Shown here: positions 56,180 through 63,900 of the stretch, one piece after another | How positions within the stretch are numbered: the first letter of the stretch is position 1 | Layout of the letters: each line of letters starts with the position of its first letter | Source: Spirochaetes bacterium GWE1_32_154 | GTDB taxonomy: Bacteria; Spirochaetota; GWE2-31-10 | NCBI GenBank assembly: GCA_001829315.1 | Contig: MIAY01000003.1 | Coordinates: forward strand, 99,800-163,799 | DNA: 64,000 nucleotides | Direction of reading: 5' to 3' | Translations under genes and position numbers: made by a program | The notes under the pieces: model-generated | Told to the model about the DNA's origin: nothing | The model's database searches: none | Seen by the model: the letters and a program-made list of their open reading frames with translations, nothing else

Positions 56180-56344
56180 CTATTCACTATGATGATTACT
56201 ATCAGGTCTTTTAAACCTTCTGCCTGAATTCGAACCGGCTCCTGTACCGCCTGAAACCTCATTGAGATTCTCGGTATTTAACTCATCATTTTTTTCCTCA
56301 ACAAATTTCTTTTTTTCATCACCTTTTTTTGTTTCTTTTGACAT
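56180..56344 (-). CDS. Double-glycine-leader peptide, proposed exporter substrate
   Basis: A 54-aa product. The leader (residues 1-33) is Lys/Glu-rich and ends DELNTENLNEVSGG, matching the double-glycine consensus with spaced Leu residues and a GG cleavage site. The predicted mature tail is TGAGSNSGRRFKRPDSNHHS plus a final Glu: 21 residues, net basic, no Cys or Trp. AGGGAG lies seven bases before the ATG. It is 60 bp after a cNMP-binding gene and next to a transporter with a C39 peptidase, which cuts such leaders. I infer that it is the secreted peptide. It does not look like a classical bacteriocin core, so a signal or adhesive peptide is equally possible. Confidence 0.75.
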   Translation of the reverse strand: MSKETKKGDEKKKFVEEKNDELNTENLNEVSGGTGAGSNSGRRFKRPDSNHHSE

Positions 56345-56404
56345 ACCATTTCTCCCTCAAAATTATTTTATTTTTTATAATAAGACATTTAAGTCTTTTA
56401 TAAA

Positions 56405-56950
56405 CTATTTATGCTGCATTTTTGATAGCATCCTGCTGAATCGTTCACCTGCTATTGATACATTATCAAAAACCATTGAATCAAGTTCATCCATTGAAAT
56501 CACATCATCTTCTTCAAGTTTGTTTATATCACCATATCCGAATAAACTCGTTGTTGATCGTAATCTGTCTGCAAGAAATAAAGAAATTGACTTCATTAAT
56601 CTGAAACCGAACCCCTGATCATCTTTGATCCTGTCATCAAGTTTCCGTCTTGATATTGCATATACTTCAGATTTCATCTCTGAAATAACAGTAACAACCG
56701 GCGGTGCCGAGTCTATAAATGACATTTCTCCAATTATTTCACCGCTTGATAATTCGGCTATTTTCTTATCATCATTTTTACCTGCCATAATAGCAAATCT
56801 TCCATCCAGAACGATATAAAGATATTGTACTGACTTGCCCTTTCTGATTAGTATCTGATTTGCAGGAATAGTTTCCAATTCACCATTATTGATAAGCCAA
56901 TCGACATCAGTATCACTTAATTGACCAAAGATATAAAGTACCTTTTTCAT
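56405..56950 (-). CDS. cNMP-binding-domain protein of the peptide-export locus
   Basis: A 181-aa protein with a cyclic-nucleotide-binding barrel at about 25-120 (YLYIVLDGRFAIMAGK, SSGEIIGEMSFIDSAPPVVT) and a helical C-terminus without a DNA-binding domain. In the cassette GEMSFIDSAPPVVT the phosphate-binding Arg of RxAT is replaced, so nucleotide binding is uncertain. Stand-alone proteins of this type accompany NHLM-type exporters. It has its own promoter and leads into the GG-peptide gene 60 bp later. Confidence 0.82.
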   Translation of the reverse strand: MKKVLYIFGQLSDTDVDWLINNGELETIPANQILIRKGKSVQYLYIVLDGRFAIMAGKNDDKKIAELSSGEIIGEMSFIDSAPPVVTVISEMKSEVYAISRRKLDDRIKDDQGFGFRLMKSISLFLADRLRSTTSLFGYGDINKLEEDDVISMDELDSMVFDNVSIAGERFSRMLSKMQHK

Positions 56951-56980
56951 AGTAGTTTCCTGGTATAAGCGGATTAATAC

Positions 56981-56996
56981 ATTTGAAATTTCAAAT
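56981..56996. promoter_or_regulatory. Perfect palindrome downstream of the peptide-gene promoter
   Basis: ATTTGAAATTTCAAAT is a perfect 16-bp palindrome, with an extra half-site AATTTCAAAT at 57005-57014. It would lie about 25-40 bases into the transcript from the promoter at 57028-57055, a position suited to repression. A/T richness lowers certainty. Confidence 0.4.
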
Positions 56997-57027
56997 TAAT
57001 TTATAATTTCAAATATTCTATATATAC

Positions 57028-57055
57028 ATAATATATATTATTTTTAATTTTTCAA
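57028..57055 (-). promoter_or_regulatory. Sigma-70-type promoter for the cNMP/peptide genes
   Basis: On the minus strand TTGAAA, a 16-base spacer and TATTAT lie about 80 bp before the cNMP gene. This implies that the peptide can be transcribed separately from the exporter. Confidence 0.5.
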
Positions 57056-57098
57056 TAGTAAAATAATAAAAAAAATAATTTATTTTTTAGACTCTTAA

Positions 57099-59978
57099 TT
57101 AAACTATTTGTCTTTTTGCTAATTCTGTAAAATGACCATTTTCATTAATAAGTTCCTGATAACTGCCTTTTTCAACAATATTCCCGTTTACAAGAACATA
57201 AATCGTATCAGCATTAATTATTGTACTTAACCGGTGAGCTATTACTATTCTCGTATTTTTCAATTTTTCTATACTTTTACTCACCGTTGCCTGGGTAATA
57301 TTATCAAGAGCACTTGTTGCTTCATCAAATAGAATAATTTTCGGTTTATTCACAATTGCACGGGCTATTAATAGTCGTTGTCTTTGCCCGCCTGATAACG
57401 TTCCTCCACCTTCACTGATTACTGTATGCAAACCCATTGGCATTTCTTTGATATCATCATCAAGACCGCACATTTCAAGAGCATCCCAGACATCGTCCAT
57501 AGTTAATTCTGTTGACGCCCCGATAATATTTGAATATATATCACCTGCCATTATTTTACTGTTCTGAAGAACTACTCCCATTTGTTTTCGTATCGCACTA
57601 ATATCAACGGTAGACATATCCTGACCACTGAAAGATATATTGCCTGACTCCGGTGTTTCAAAGCCAAGTAAAAGCCTCATTAATGTTGACTTACCGCTTC
57701 CTGACGGTCCGACAAATGCAACAAATTCGCCGGGTTTTATATTCACCGAAATATCTTTTAAGACTGCAGGAGAATTACCGGAATACCTGAATGTTACATG
57801 ATTAATATCAATCATACCGTCAAGAATACCGGGGTCTGCTTTATGTACATCTTTTTCAGGAAGTGTTTCAAGTATCGGCTTTACTCTTTCGTACAGTGGT
57901 ATTATCTGTAAACCGCTGATGATATTTCTTGTAAGTTCAAGCATTGCAGTCATAAAAATGGTAAAAGATGCTATAAATGCGATAAAAGTACCAACTGAGA
58001 AATTAACCTGATTGTCTTTTGAAACTATATAAAATATAATGATAGATGTGCATACAGGGTAAAAAACATTAAATATAGAAAGATACGACGCTATTAAATC
58101 TGATTGATATGTATATTTTCTCTTTTTAGAAAATACGGAAGACCATAATGAGAATGCTTTATCTTCTGATCCGGATATTTTAATTTTTGCTATTCCATTA
58201 ATAATCTGAAGAAGTAATCCTGAAATCGTACCGTCAATTGCTACAATTTTTCTTTCAAAATATGTAATCACCATGCCAAATGATATAGTGATTATAATGG
58301 AAAAAACTGAGAGCAAAAGTGAAATAAAAGCAAGGTTCACATTATAGAAAAAAAGAAGAGACAGATTAAATATTGAAAATATACCGGATAATAATGACGC
58401 AATTAGACCGCCTGACAGTTCTCTTCTAATTAAACTTATACCATTAGCCCGCTTTACAAGGTCTCCTGAAGTATATTTTTTAAAAAATGATGAAGGTAAA
58501 TTAATAAGTCTCTCCCAGAGAGCCGACTGTAATGAAAACTCAACTTTGGTTTCAATTCTTTGAAGAGTAAATAATTTTGTTATCTGGAAAATCAAACCTG
58601 ATCCGATAGTTACCAATAATAACAGACCGGCAAAAATTAAACTATTTTTATCTGCATCAGGAATTATTGAATTAAATAAAATTCCGGTAATAACAGGAAA
58701 AACGAGATTTAATACACCGGCAAACATACTGACAAAAAAAAGTGATACAATGTCATATTTTTTTACACTATTTAAGGAATATACCAATAAATCCTTAATT
58801 GTTACTATTTTATCGGGAAACGGTTTGTAAAAGCAGAATGCGTATGATTTTAAATCTAATGCAACTTCCGCATCTACTTTTTGATGTTTGCCTGTTTTAT
58901 GATTGTACATTGTATAATTATGAGCAGAAGGAATTAATGCAACCGGGGTCTCATCATCCTTCATGTAAGCAAGCAGAACTCCATTATCCCCTGTCCACCA
59001 TGTACCTTTTAAAATCACCTGCCGGATTTGAAGGTTCGATTCTCTAACCAGATTAACAAGATCAGTTTTATTTCCGGGAGGTATTTTTATTTCGACATCC
59101 AGATATTCTCCTATTATTTTCAAAGCAGCTACAATATCAGAATCATGGGAGATTTTCTTTTCGATTGACAAAGGATTCATGACTTCAGCAAGAGAATTAA
59201 GAGAATTCCTGAGAGTATAATCTTCTTCATTGATTTTCTTTACAATTCTATCTTTTTCTGCTTTTTTTTTGTTTATATCGTTTGCGTAATATAATTCGAG
59301 AATTGCAGTATAAACAGCAATTATTTCATAGAAAAAACGGTCATTCTGTATAATATCAGAGGTTTTTTTTACGGTTACTATAGAATAATCAATTGCGGTA
59401 ATACAACTGTTTTTTATAATGGGATAATAATTATCTTTATCAGTTAGCGTCAGGTTCCTGTTACCATTTATATAAACACTTCCCTTTGAAATTTTAATCC
59501 ATTGTATATCCTGATTATTCCATCCTGTTTCATTTTCATCCAGAACAAAATTCTCATTACACTCAAGATCTTTTTTTCTAGTAAAAAATTGTTTTGTAAA
59601 AAAACGGGATAACAATACCTGTAAAGAAGTATCTATCAGATTTGACACAGAAGACGTTTCATTGTGAGCTGCTAAGGATTTAAAATCATTATAATCAAGT
59701 TCAATAACTTTTGTACCCGGGGCACCTGCCCCAAACAACAGATACTGATGTAGCTCATCATTTTTATTAAAACATGTAATAATCATTTCCTTAGTTGCAG
59801 TAAAGAAATAATTTCTTACACCTTGTGGTATCGAGTCTTTAAAATTGCCGTAAAAAACATCAACACTTCCCTCAATAACGACCCATACACTTTCAGGATG
59901 ATCAAAAACAAATGGTTTTCTTGAATCAAGAATATGCAGTTTTCCATATTTCTCAAGTTTCATATCGTTTTCTTCCAT
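57099..59978 (-). CDS. NHLM-type peptide ABC transporter, second subunit (ABC2)
   Basis: A 959-aa protein. The N-terminal about 380 residues include a cupin/cNMP-like beta domain (VWVVIEGSVDVFYGN). Six membrane helices follow (about 415-700). The ATPase has Walker A GPSGSGKSTLMRLL, signature LSGGQRQRLLIARA, Walker B IILFDEATSALD and switch His IVIAHRLST. The fused N-terminal domain and the pairing with a C39-type ABC gene match the ABC2 component of NHLM bacteriocin systems. AGGA precedes the ATG, 9 bp after ABC1. Confidence 0.92.
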   Translation of the reverse strand: MEENDMKLEKYGKLHILDSRKPFVFDHPESVWVVIEGSVDVFYGNFKDSIPQGVRNYFFTATKEMIITCFNKNDELHQYLLFGAGAPGTKVIELDYNDFKSLAAHNETSSVSNLIDTSLQVLLSRFFTKQFFTRKKDLECNENFVLDENETGWNNQDIQWIKISKGSVYINGNRNLTLTDKDNYYPIIKNSCITAIDYSIVTVKKTSDIIQNDRFFYEIIAVYTAILELYYANDINKKKAEKDRIVKKINEEDYTLRNSLNSLAEVMNPLSIEKKISHDSDIVAALKIIGEYLDVEIKIPPGNKTDLVNLVRESNLQIRQVILKGTWWTGDNGVLLAYMKDDETPVALIPSAHNYTMYNHKTGKHQKVDAEVALDLKSYAFCFYKPFPDKIVTIKDLLVYSLNSVKKYDIVSLFFVSMFAGVLNLVFPVITGILFNSIIPDADKNSLIFAGLLLLVTIGSGLIFQITKLFTLQRIETKVEFSLQSALWERLINLPSSFFKKYTSGDLVKRANGISLIRRELSGGLIASLLSGIFSIFNLSLLFFYNVNLAFISLLLSVFSIIITISFGMVITYFERKIVAIDGTISGLLLQIINGIAKIKISGSEDKAFSLWSSVFSKKRKYTYQSDLIASYLSIFNVFYPVCTSIIIFYIVSKDNQVNFSVGTFIAFIASFTIFMTAMLELTRNIISGLQIIPLYERVKPILETLPEKDVHKADPGILDGMIDINHVTFRYSGNSPAVLKDISVNIKPGEFVAFVGPSGSGKSTLMRLLLGFETPESGNISFSGQDMSTVDISAIRKQMGVVLQNSKIMAGDIYSNIIGASTELTMDDVWDALEMCGLDDDIKEMPMGLHTVISEGGGTLSGGQRQRLLIARAIVNKPKIILFDEATSALDNITQATVSKSIEKLKNTRIVIAHRLSTIINADTIYVLVNGNIVEKGSYQELINENGHFTELAKRQIV

Positions 59979-59986
59979 TAAACATC

Positions 59987-62155
59987 CTATTGAGAATTAA
60001 TTAACTTTGAATATGCACCTGCGGATTGTATTAAATCCTCGTGGGTGCCACTTTGAACGATTTTGCCTTTTTCTAAAACTATTATCTCATCACAATCCCG
60101 TATTGTACTCAATCGGTGTGCTATTATAATGCAACTGCATCCCCGTCTTCTTATCATATCACCGATTTTTTTCTCCGTCAGAGGATCAAGCGCACTGGTT
60201 GCTTCATCCATTATCAATACTACAGGGTTTATTACAAGCGCCCTTGCAATTTCAAGTCTCTGCCTCTGACCTCCGCTAAAGTTTCGTCCGCCTTCTTCAA
60301 CGAAATGAAGATAACCTCCCGGTCTTGCCATAATATCTTCGTGAATACATGCATCTTTTGCAGCCTGAATTATATCTTCTTCTTTAATCGTGGAATCCCA
60401 TAATGTGATATTATCTCTGATTGAACCTTCAAACATTGAAATATCCTGATCTACCATTGAAATTGATGCTGATAGTATATATTTTGATATATTTTCACGC
60501 GAAATTCCATCAAAAAGTATTTCTCCAGACCATGTTGTATATAATCCTGAAATAATTTTTGACAGTGTTGATTTTCCGCTACCGGAACCGCCAACCAGTG
60601 CAATTCTTAAACTCGGTTTTATAGTCATTGAGAAATCTTTAATTAATGGAGCCTCCAGAATATTATAACCGAAACTTATAGAATTAATGTGAACCTCACC
60701 CTGTAATTTATGATATGTTTTTTCATTTAAAACTGTTTCAGTTACAGGAATTTGGTCAGATTTTTCATACCCTTTATAGTTAATTACATCATTTACTCTA
60801 TTTATATCACCTTTTAATTCCTGAAATGTTACAGCAAAATGCAACATTCTGTTAATTGGAGATAAAAAGCTAACCATTAAAGTCTGATAAGCAACCAGAG
60901 TTCCCAATGACATAACACCTTCCATTACTCTCAATCCGCCGAATAACAGAATAACCGCATAGTTAACTGACAGTAAAATTTGCGGGATCACCAGAAATAA
61001 AGCATTAATTTTTTCAAGGGATTGCTCGGAATTTAAAAGTTTCGCCTGATAACCTGCCCATTTTTGAAAGAACTCAGATTCACTGCCACCGGCTTTGATT
61101 GTTTCTATAAGCTGTAAACCGCCGGCTGAAATACCTGCCATTTTACCCCTGTCCTGTAAGACTTTCTGATTACCGGTTTTTAATTTCTCGTCAGTCACAA
61201 TAAGAAAAACAACATTTATAACTGCGATAGAAACACATATTAATGTTAACAACGGGTCATAGAGAATCAATAAAATCAGATAAAATACTATCATAAGTAA
61301 ATCAATTAATGATTCGGTTAATGTCCCGCTTATATTATTTGCAATAGTGTCATTTGCTTCGATTCTATCAACTATCTCACCGGCATATCGCTGTGAAAAA
61401 AAAGCAGCCGGCAGATGTAATAATTTCCACATAAATTTTGCAGAACCGGATATAGCAATTTTAGTCTGGAATTTAACAAGAATTTTCTTCTGAAAAAATG
61501 TCAAAAGGGCTCTTAGCGTTGCAGTAATAAACATACCGGTTAAAAGAGGCATAATCCATGATGAAACATTTCGTAAAAGTACCTCGTCAATGAAAATCCT
61601 TGAAAAAACCGGAATAATTATACCCGGAACTACCAGTGTTATTCCGGCAAGAAATATAAAAAACAGGGTTGAATACGAACCTTTTAATAATTTCAATATA
61701 GAAAAAAAAATATTTTCTCTATTTCCTGTTTTTTTAAAATCAGGAGATTTTGTGAATGTTAAAACAACCCCTGTAAATGACTGATCGAACTCTTCTTCTG
61801 AAATTACTTTTCTACCGCAGGCCGGGTCATTTAAATAAACTTTATCATTTTTAAAGCCTTCCAGAACAACAAAATGATTAAAGTTCCAGTGAATAATTGC
61901 AGGCAAAGTACAATTTTTTAAACCAGCCGGTTCTTTTTTATACCCTTTTCCGATTAACCCGAATTTTTCGGCAGCTTTCAACATATTACTTGCTTTTGAA
62001 CCGTCTCTTGAAACACCACATTCTACTCTCAATTGCTCAAGTGGAATATAAATGCCATGATATGAAAAAATCATTGCTAATGAAGCAGCACCGCATTCTA
62101 CTGCTTCCATTTGAAGAGTTGTTTGAACTTTTTTAACCTTTTGTTCACTTTTCAT
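59987..62155 (-). CDS. C39 peptidase-containing ABC transporter (ABC1), double-glycine peptide export
   Basis: A 722-aa protein. The N-terminal C39 domain (about 10-135) shows LQMEAVECGAASLAM (catalytic Cys21), HWNFNHFVVLEG (His) and NDPACG (Asp), so leader cleavage should be active. Membrane helices follow at about 160-440, then an ATPase: Walker A GGSGSGKSTLSKI, signature FSGGQRQRLEIARAL, Walker B VLIMDEATSALD, IIIAHRLST. It cleaves double-glycine leaders while exporting the peptide. It sits between the HlyD-like gene and ABC2. Confidence 0.95.
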   Translation of the reverse strand: MKSEQKVKKVQTTLQMEAVECGAASLAMIFSYHGIYIPLEQLRVECGVSRDGSKASNMLKAAEKFGLIGKGYKKEPAGLKNCTLPAIIHWNFNHFVVLEGFKNDKVYLNDPACGRKVISEEEFDQSFTGVVLTFTKSPDFKKTGNRENIFFSILKLLKGSYSTLFFIFLAGITLVVPGIIIPVFSRIFIDEVLLRNVSSWIMPLLTGMFITATLRALLTFFQKKILVKFQTKIAISGSAKFMWKLLHLPAAFFSQRYAGEIVDRIEANDTIANNISGTLTESLIDLLMIVFYLILLILYDPLLTLICVSIAVINVVFLIVTDEKLKTGNQKVLQDRGKMAGISAGGLQLIETIKAGGSESEFFQKWAGYQAKLLNSEQSLEKINALFLVIPQILLSVNYAVILLFGGLRVMEGVMSLGTLVAYQTLMVSFLSPINRMLHFAVTFQELKGDINRVNDVINYKGYEKSDQIPVTETVLNEKTYHKLQGEVHINSISFGYNILEAPLIKDFSMTIKPSLRIALVGGSGSGKSTLSKIISGLYTTWSGEILFDGISRENISKYILSASISMVDQDISMFEGSIRDNITLWDSTIKEEDIIQAAKDACIHEDIMARPGGYLHFVEEGGRNFSGGQRQRLEIARALVINPVVLIMDEATSALDPLTEKKIGDMIRRRGCSCIIIAHRLSTIRDCDEIIVLEKGKIVQSGTHEDLIQSAGAYSKLINSQ

Positions 62156-62199
62156 AACCGGTTTTATAACTCCCGAGTATTTGGGGGATTTTTTTAAAT

Positions 62200-63330
62200 T
62201 TACTGTTCGTTAAACATTGGAAGTAAAAAAGAAATTGGCCGTTTCTTTGCAACGGTTACTGTTCCGGAACACATAGTCCCTCCCATTATGTCTATAAGCG
62301 GCACTCTACCCGATGACCATTTATAACCGGTATGATTATTTTCAGATTCAATCAGATTGATTTTTAATGTAATAACCGGTCCGTCATCAGATAAACGACT
62401 CACCATTGCTTCATTTTCAAAAACCTTCATCATACCCTGAAAAGTTGCCGGATAAGAAGACACAAAATCTACAGTACCAGTCATATATCCGTAATCTTCT
62501 TTTTTCACCCCGGAAGGTGAAATAAATGCGTTCATTCCGGCTTTTATATTTTTCCCCTCGGATAAAGGAACGTATAAAACGGCAGTAATATCTTTATTAT
62601 TTCGTAATGATGATCGTTCAATACTTGCAATTGTTTTCCCCTCAAGCAAAAGCCCCCCGCGATTTATCATAACTTCAATAACTTTCCCTGAATAAGGACT
62701 TTCAACATTGGATGCACTTTTGAAATCACTTTTAAGTTGAGAAATAAAACGGCCTGTTTCATTAATTAAATCATCAAGAATCTTATCATTCTGTTTTTCA
62801 TTAGTAAGCATTTTATTTCTTTCAAACATCAGCTCTTTCATACGAACTTCGTATTCAATTGAGGAATTGTTTTTTATTGAATATATACTTTTCTCTTTGA
62901 GTTTATAATAAGAGTCAAACAGAGGTTTATTAGCTTCCTTTGTTTTATTTCGTTCTTCTTTTTCGGTAAGAAGTTTTTCCAGTTTTATTTCATTTTCATT
63001 AATCGTATACAATAAATCAGGTTTATCAATTACAGCGATAATATCACCCTTTTTAATAACATCATCCGGTTTTATATTAATTTCTTTGATTACTCCGCCG
63101 GTACTATGCTGTATGTTAAAAACCCCTTCGGATTTAATCAACATCCCTTTACCCTCAATTTTTACAGGAATTTGTGCAGTTATGCTCCAGAATAGTACAA
63201 AAAACAGTAAAATATGAACTCCCGTTAATGATAACCACGCTGCAGGATTTGTTATTTTTAATAGCTGATCAACCTGTTCCGGTGAAGACAGGCGTTCAAG
63301 CGAAACTTTTCTGAAGATTGAATCTTTCAC
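62200..63330 (-). CDS. HlyD-family secretion adaptor (NHLM type)
   Basis: A 376-aa protein with a single membrane helix (about 36-55), a beta-barrel/lipoyl half (GKGMLIKSEGVFNIQHS, GGVIKEINIKPDDVIKKGD), a coiled-coil hairpin (about 125-205), the second lipoyl half (SPYSGKVIEVMINRGGLL) and a C-terminal barrel. It bridges the inner-membrane transporter to the outer membrane. First gene of the exporter string, with a strong promoter 20 bp upstream. An outer-membrane TolC-type partner is not in the window. Confidence 0.92.
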   Translation of the reverse strand: MKDSIFRKVSLERLSSPEQVDQLLKITNPAAWLSLTGVHILLFFVLFWSITAQIPVKIEGKGMLIKSEGVFNIQHSTGGVIKEINIKPDDVIKKGDIIAVIDKPDLLYTINENEIKLEKLLTEKEERNKTKEANKPLFDSYYKLKEKSIYSIKNNSSIEYEVRMKELMFERNKMLTNEKQNDKILDDLINETGRFISQLKSDFKSASNVESPYSGKVIEVMINRGGLLLEGKTIASIERSSLRNNKDITAVLYVPLSEGKNIKAGMNAFISPSGVKKEDYGYMTGTVDFVSSYPATFQGMMKVFENEAMVSRLSDDGPVITLKINLIESENNHTGYKWSSGRVPLIDIMGGTMCSGTVTVAKKRPISFLLPMFNEQ

Positions 63331-63350
63331 ATTTTTTCTCCATATTAAAA

Positions 63351-63379
63351 ATTATAATTCATATCTATTCGTTTGTCAA
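63351..63379 (-). promoter_or_regulatory. Consensus sigma-70 promoter of the exporter operon
   Basis: On the minus strand TTGACA, 17 bases, TATAAT: both boxes perfect, just before the HlyD-like gene. Confidence 0.8.
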
Positions 63380-63423
63380 CAAAGCTGGTTTATGAGTTAC
63401 CGGATAGTAAAAACTCAAATTAA

Positions 63424-63447
63424 ATTAATGAGTGAGCACTCATTAAT
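63424..63447. promoter_or_regulatory. Palindrome between divergent promoters, TetR-operator-like
   Basis: ATTAATGAGTG-AG-CACTCATTAAT, 11-bp perfect arms, between the exporter promoter and the small-lipoprotein promoter. It shares its core with the palindrome at 53121-53154. The form (TGAGTG..CACTCA) resembles operators of TetR-family repressors, but no such regulator is encoded in the window. Confidence 0.5.
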
Positions 63448-63519
63448 ATTTCAATAATTTTTCTATTTGAGACATAGATCTCTGATTATTTCAATACTTT
63501 ATTTATACTATAAATAAAT

Positions 63520-63548
63520 TTGACATTATTTTAATTAAATTATATTAT
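63520..63548 (+). promoter_or_regulatory. Sigma-70 promoter of the small lipoprotein
   Basis: TTGACA, 17-base spacer and TATTAT, about 43 bp before the start codon. Confidence 0.75.
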
Positions 63549-63590
63549 AAATATATACAATAAATACAAATCAATCAAAAGAGGTTCCGA

Positions 63591-63761
63591 ATGAGAAAGT
63601 TTTTAATCATTATTGCAACTATAGTACTATTAATATCCTGTAAATTATCAGGTCCACATATCAACTTTAGAAGTGAAAAAAAACAAATAAAGAAAATTGA
63701 GAAAAAAGTGGAAAAAGAAATAAAAAAGAAATTTGAGAAAAAGAAAAAATCCTCACACTAG
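63591..63761 (+). CDS. Small lysine-rich lipoprotein
   Basis: A 56-aa product starting MRKFLIIIATIVLLISC (lipobox, Cys17). The mature 40 residues are strongly basic, with a run of Lys/Glu repeats (KKIEKKVEKEIKKKFEKKKK) that should form a charged helix. GAGG lies six bases before the ATG. It is divergent from the exporter operon with a shared palindrome between them, so it may be coregulated, for example as a self-protection or envelope factor; that is speculation. Its stop codon abuts a modular repeat. Confidence 0.75.
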   Translation: MRKFLIIIATIVLLISCKLSGPHINFRSEKKQIKKIEKKVEKEIKKKFEKKKKSSH

Positions 63762-63900
63762 AGCTTTTTGCAAAAATACTCTTTTTATCTCGAATTTTTG
63801 CAAAAAGCTACCTCTAACACAATTATATTGGGTATTGCCGTAAGCATAAAAAAAGTACACTTTTTTTCATCAAGTACTCTTGATTTTTGCAAGAGACTCA
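63760..63900 (+). repeat. Modular inverted repeat, copy 4 (internally truncated)
   Basis: It keeps the first hairpin (AGCTTTTTGCAAAAATAC ... ATTTTTGCAAAAAGCT), a TATTGCCGTAAGCA remnant of the core and the closing TTTTTGCAAGAGACT arm, but lacks the GCATGCCCGAG module. It starts on the stop codon of the small lipoprotein gene. Sequence to the window end shows nothing else. Confidence 0.88.

Noticed and set aside
56226..56245. TTCGAATTC stretch resembling a tRNA T-loop
   Set aside because: No acceptor or anticodon stems surround it and it codes for the peptide tail.
56262..56618. Plus-strand ORF of 118 codons
   Set aside because: It is antisense to the GG-peptide and cNMP genes and is Ser/Phe-rich as expected of a shadow; both minus-strand genes have good RBSs.
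60116..60403. Plus-strand ORFs inside ABC1
   Set aside because: They are antisense to the conserved ATPase motifs.
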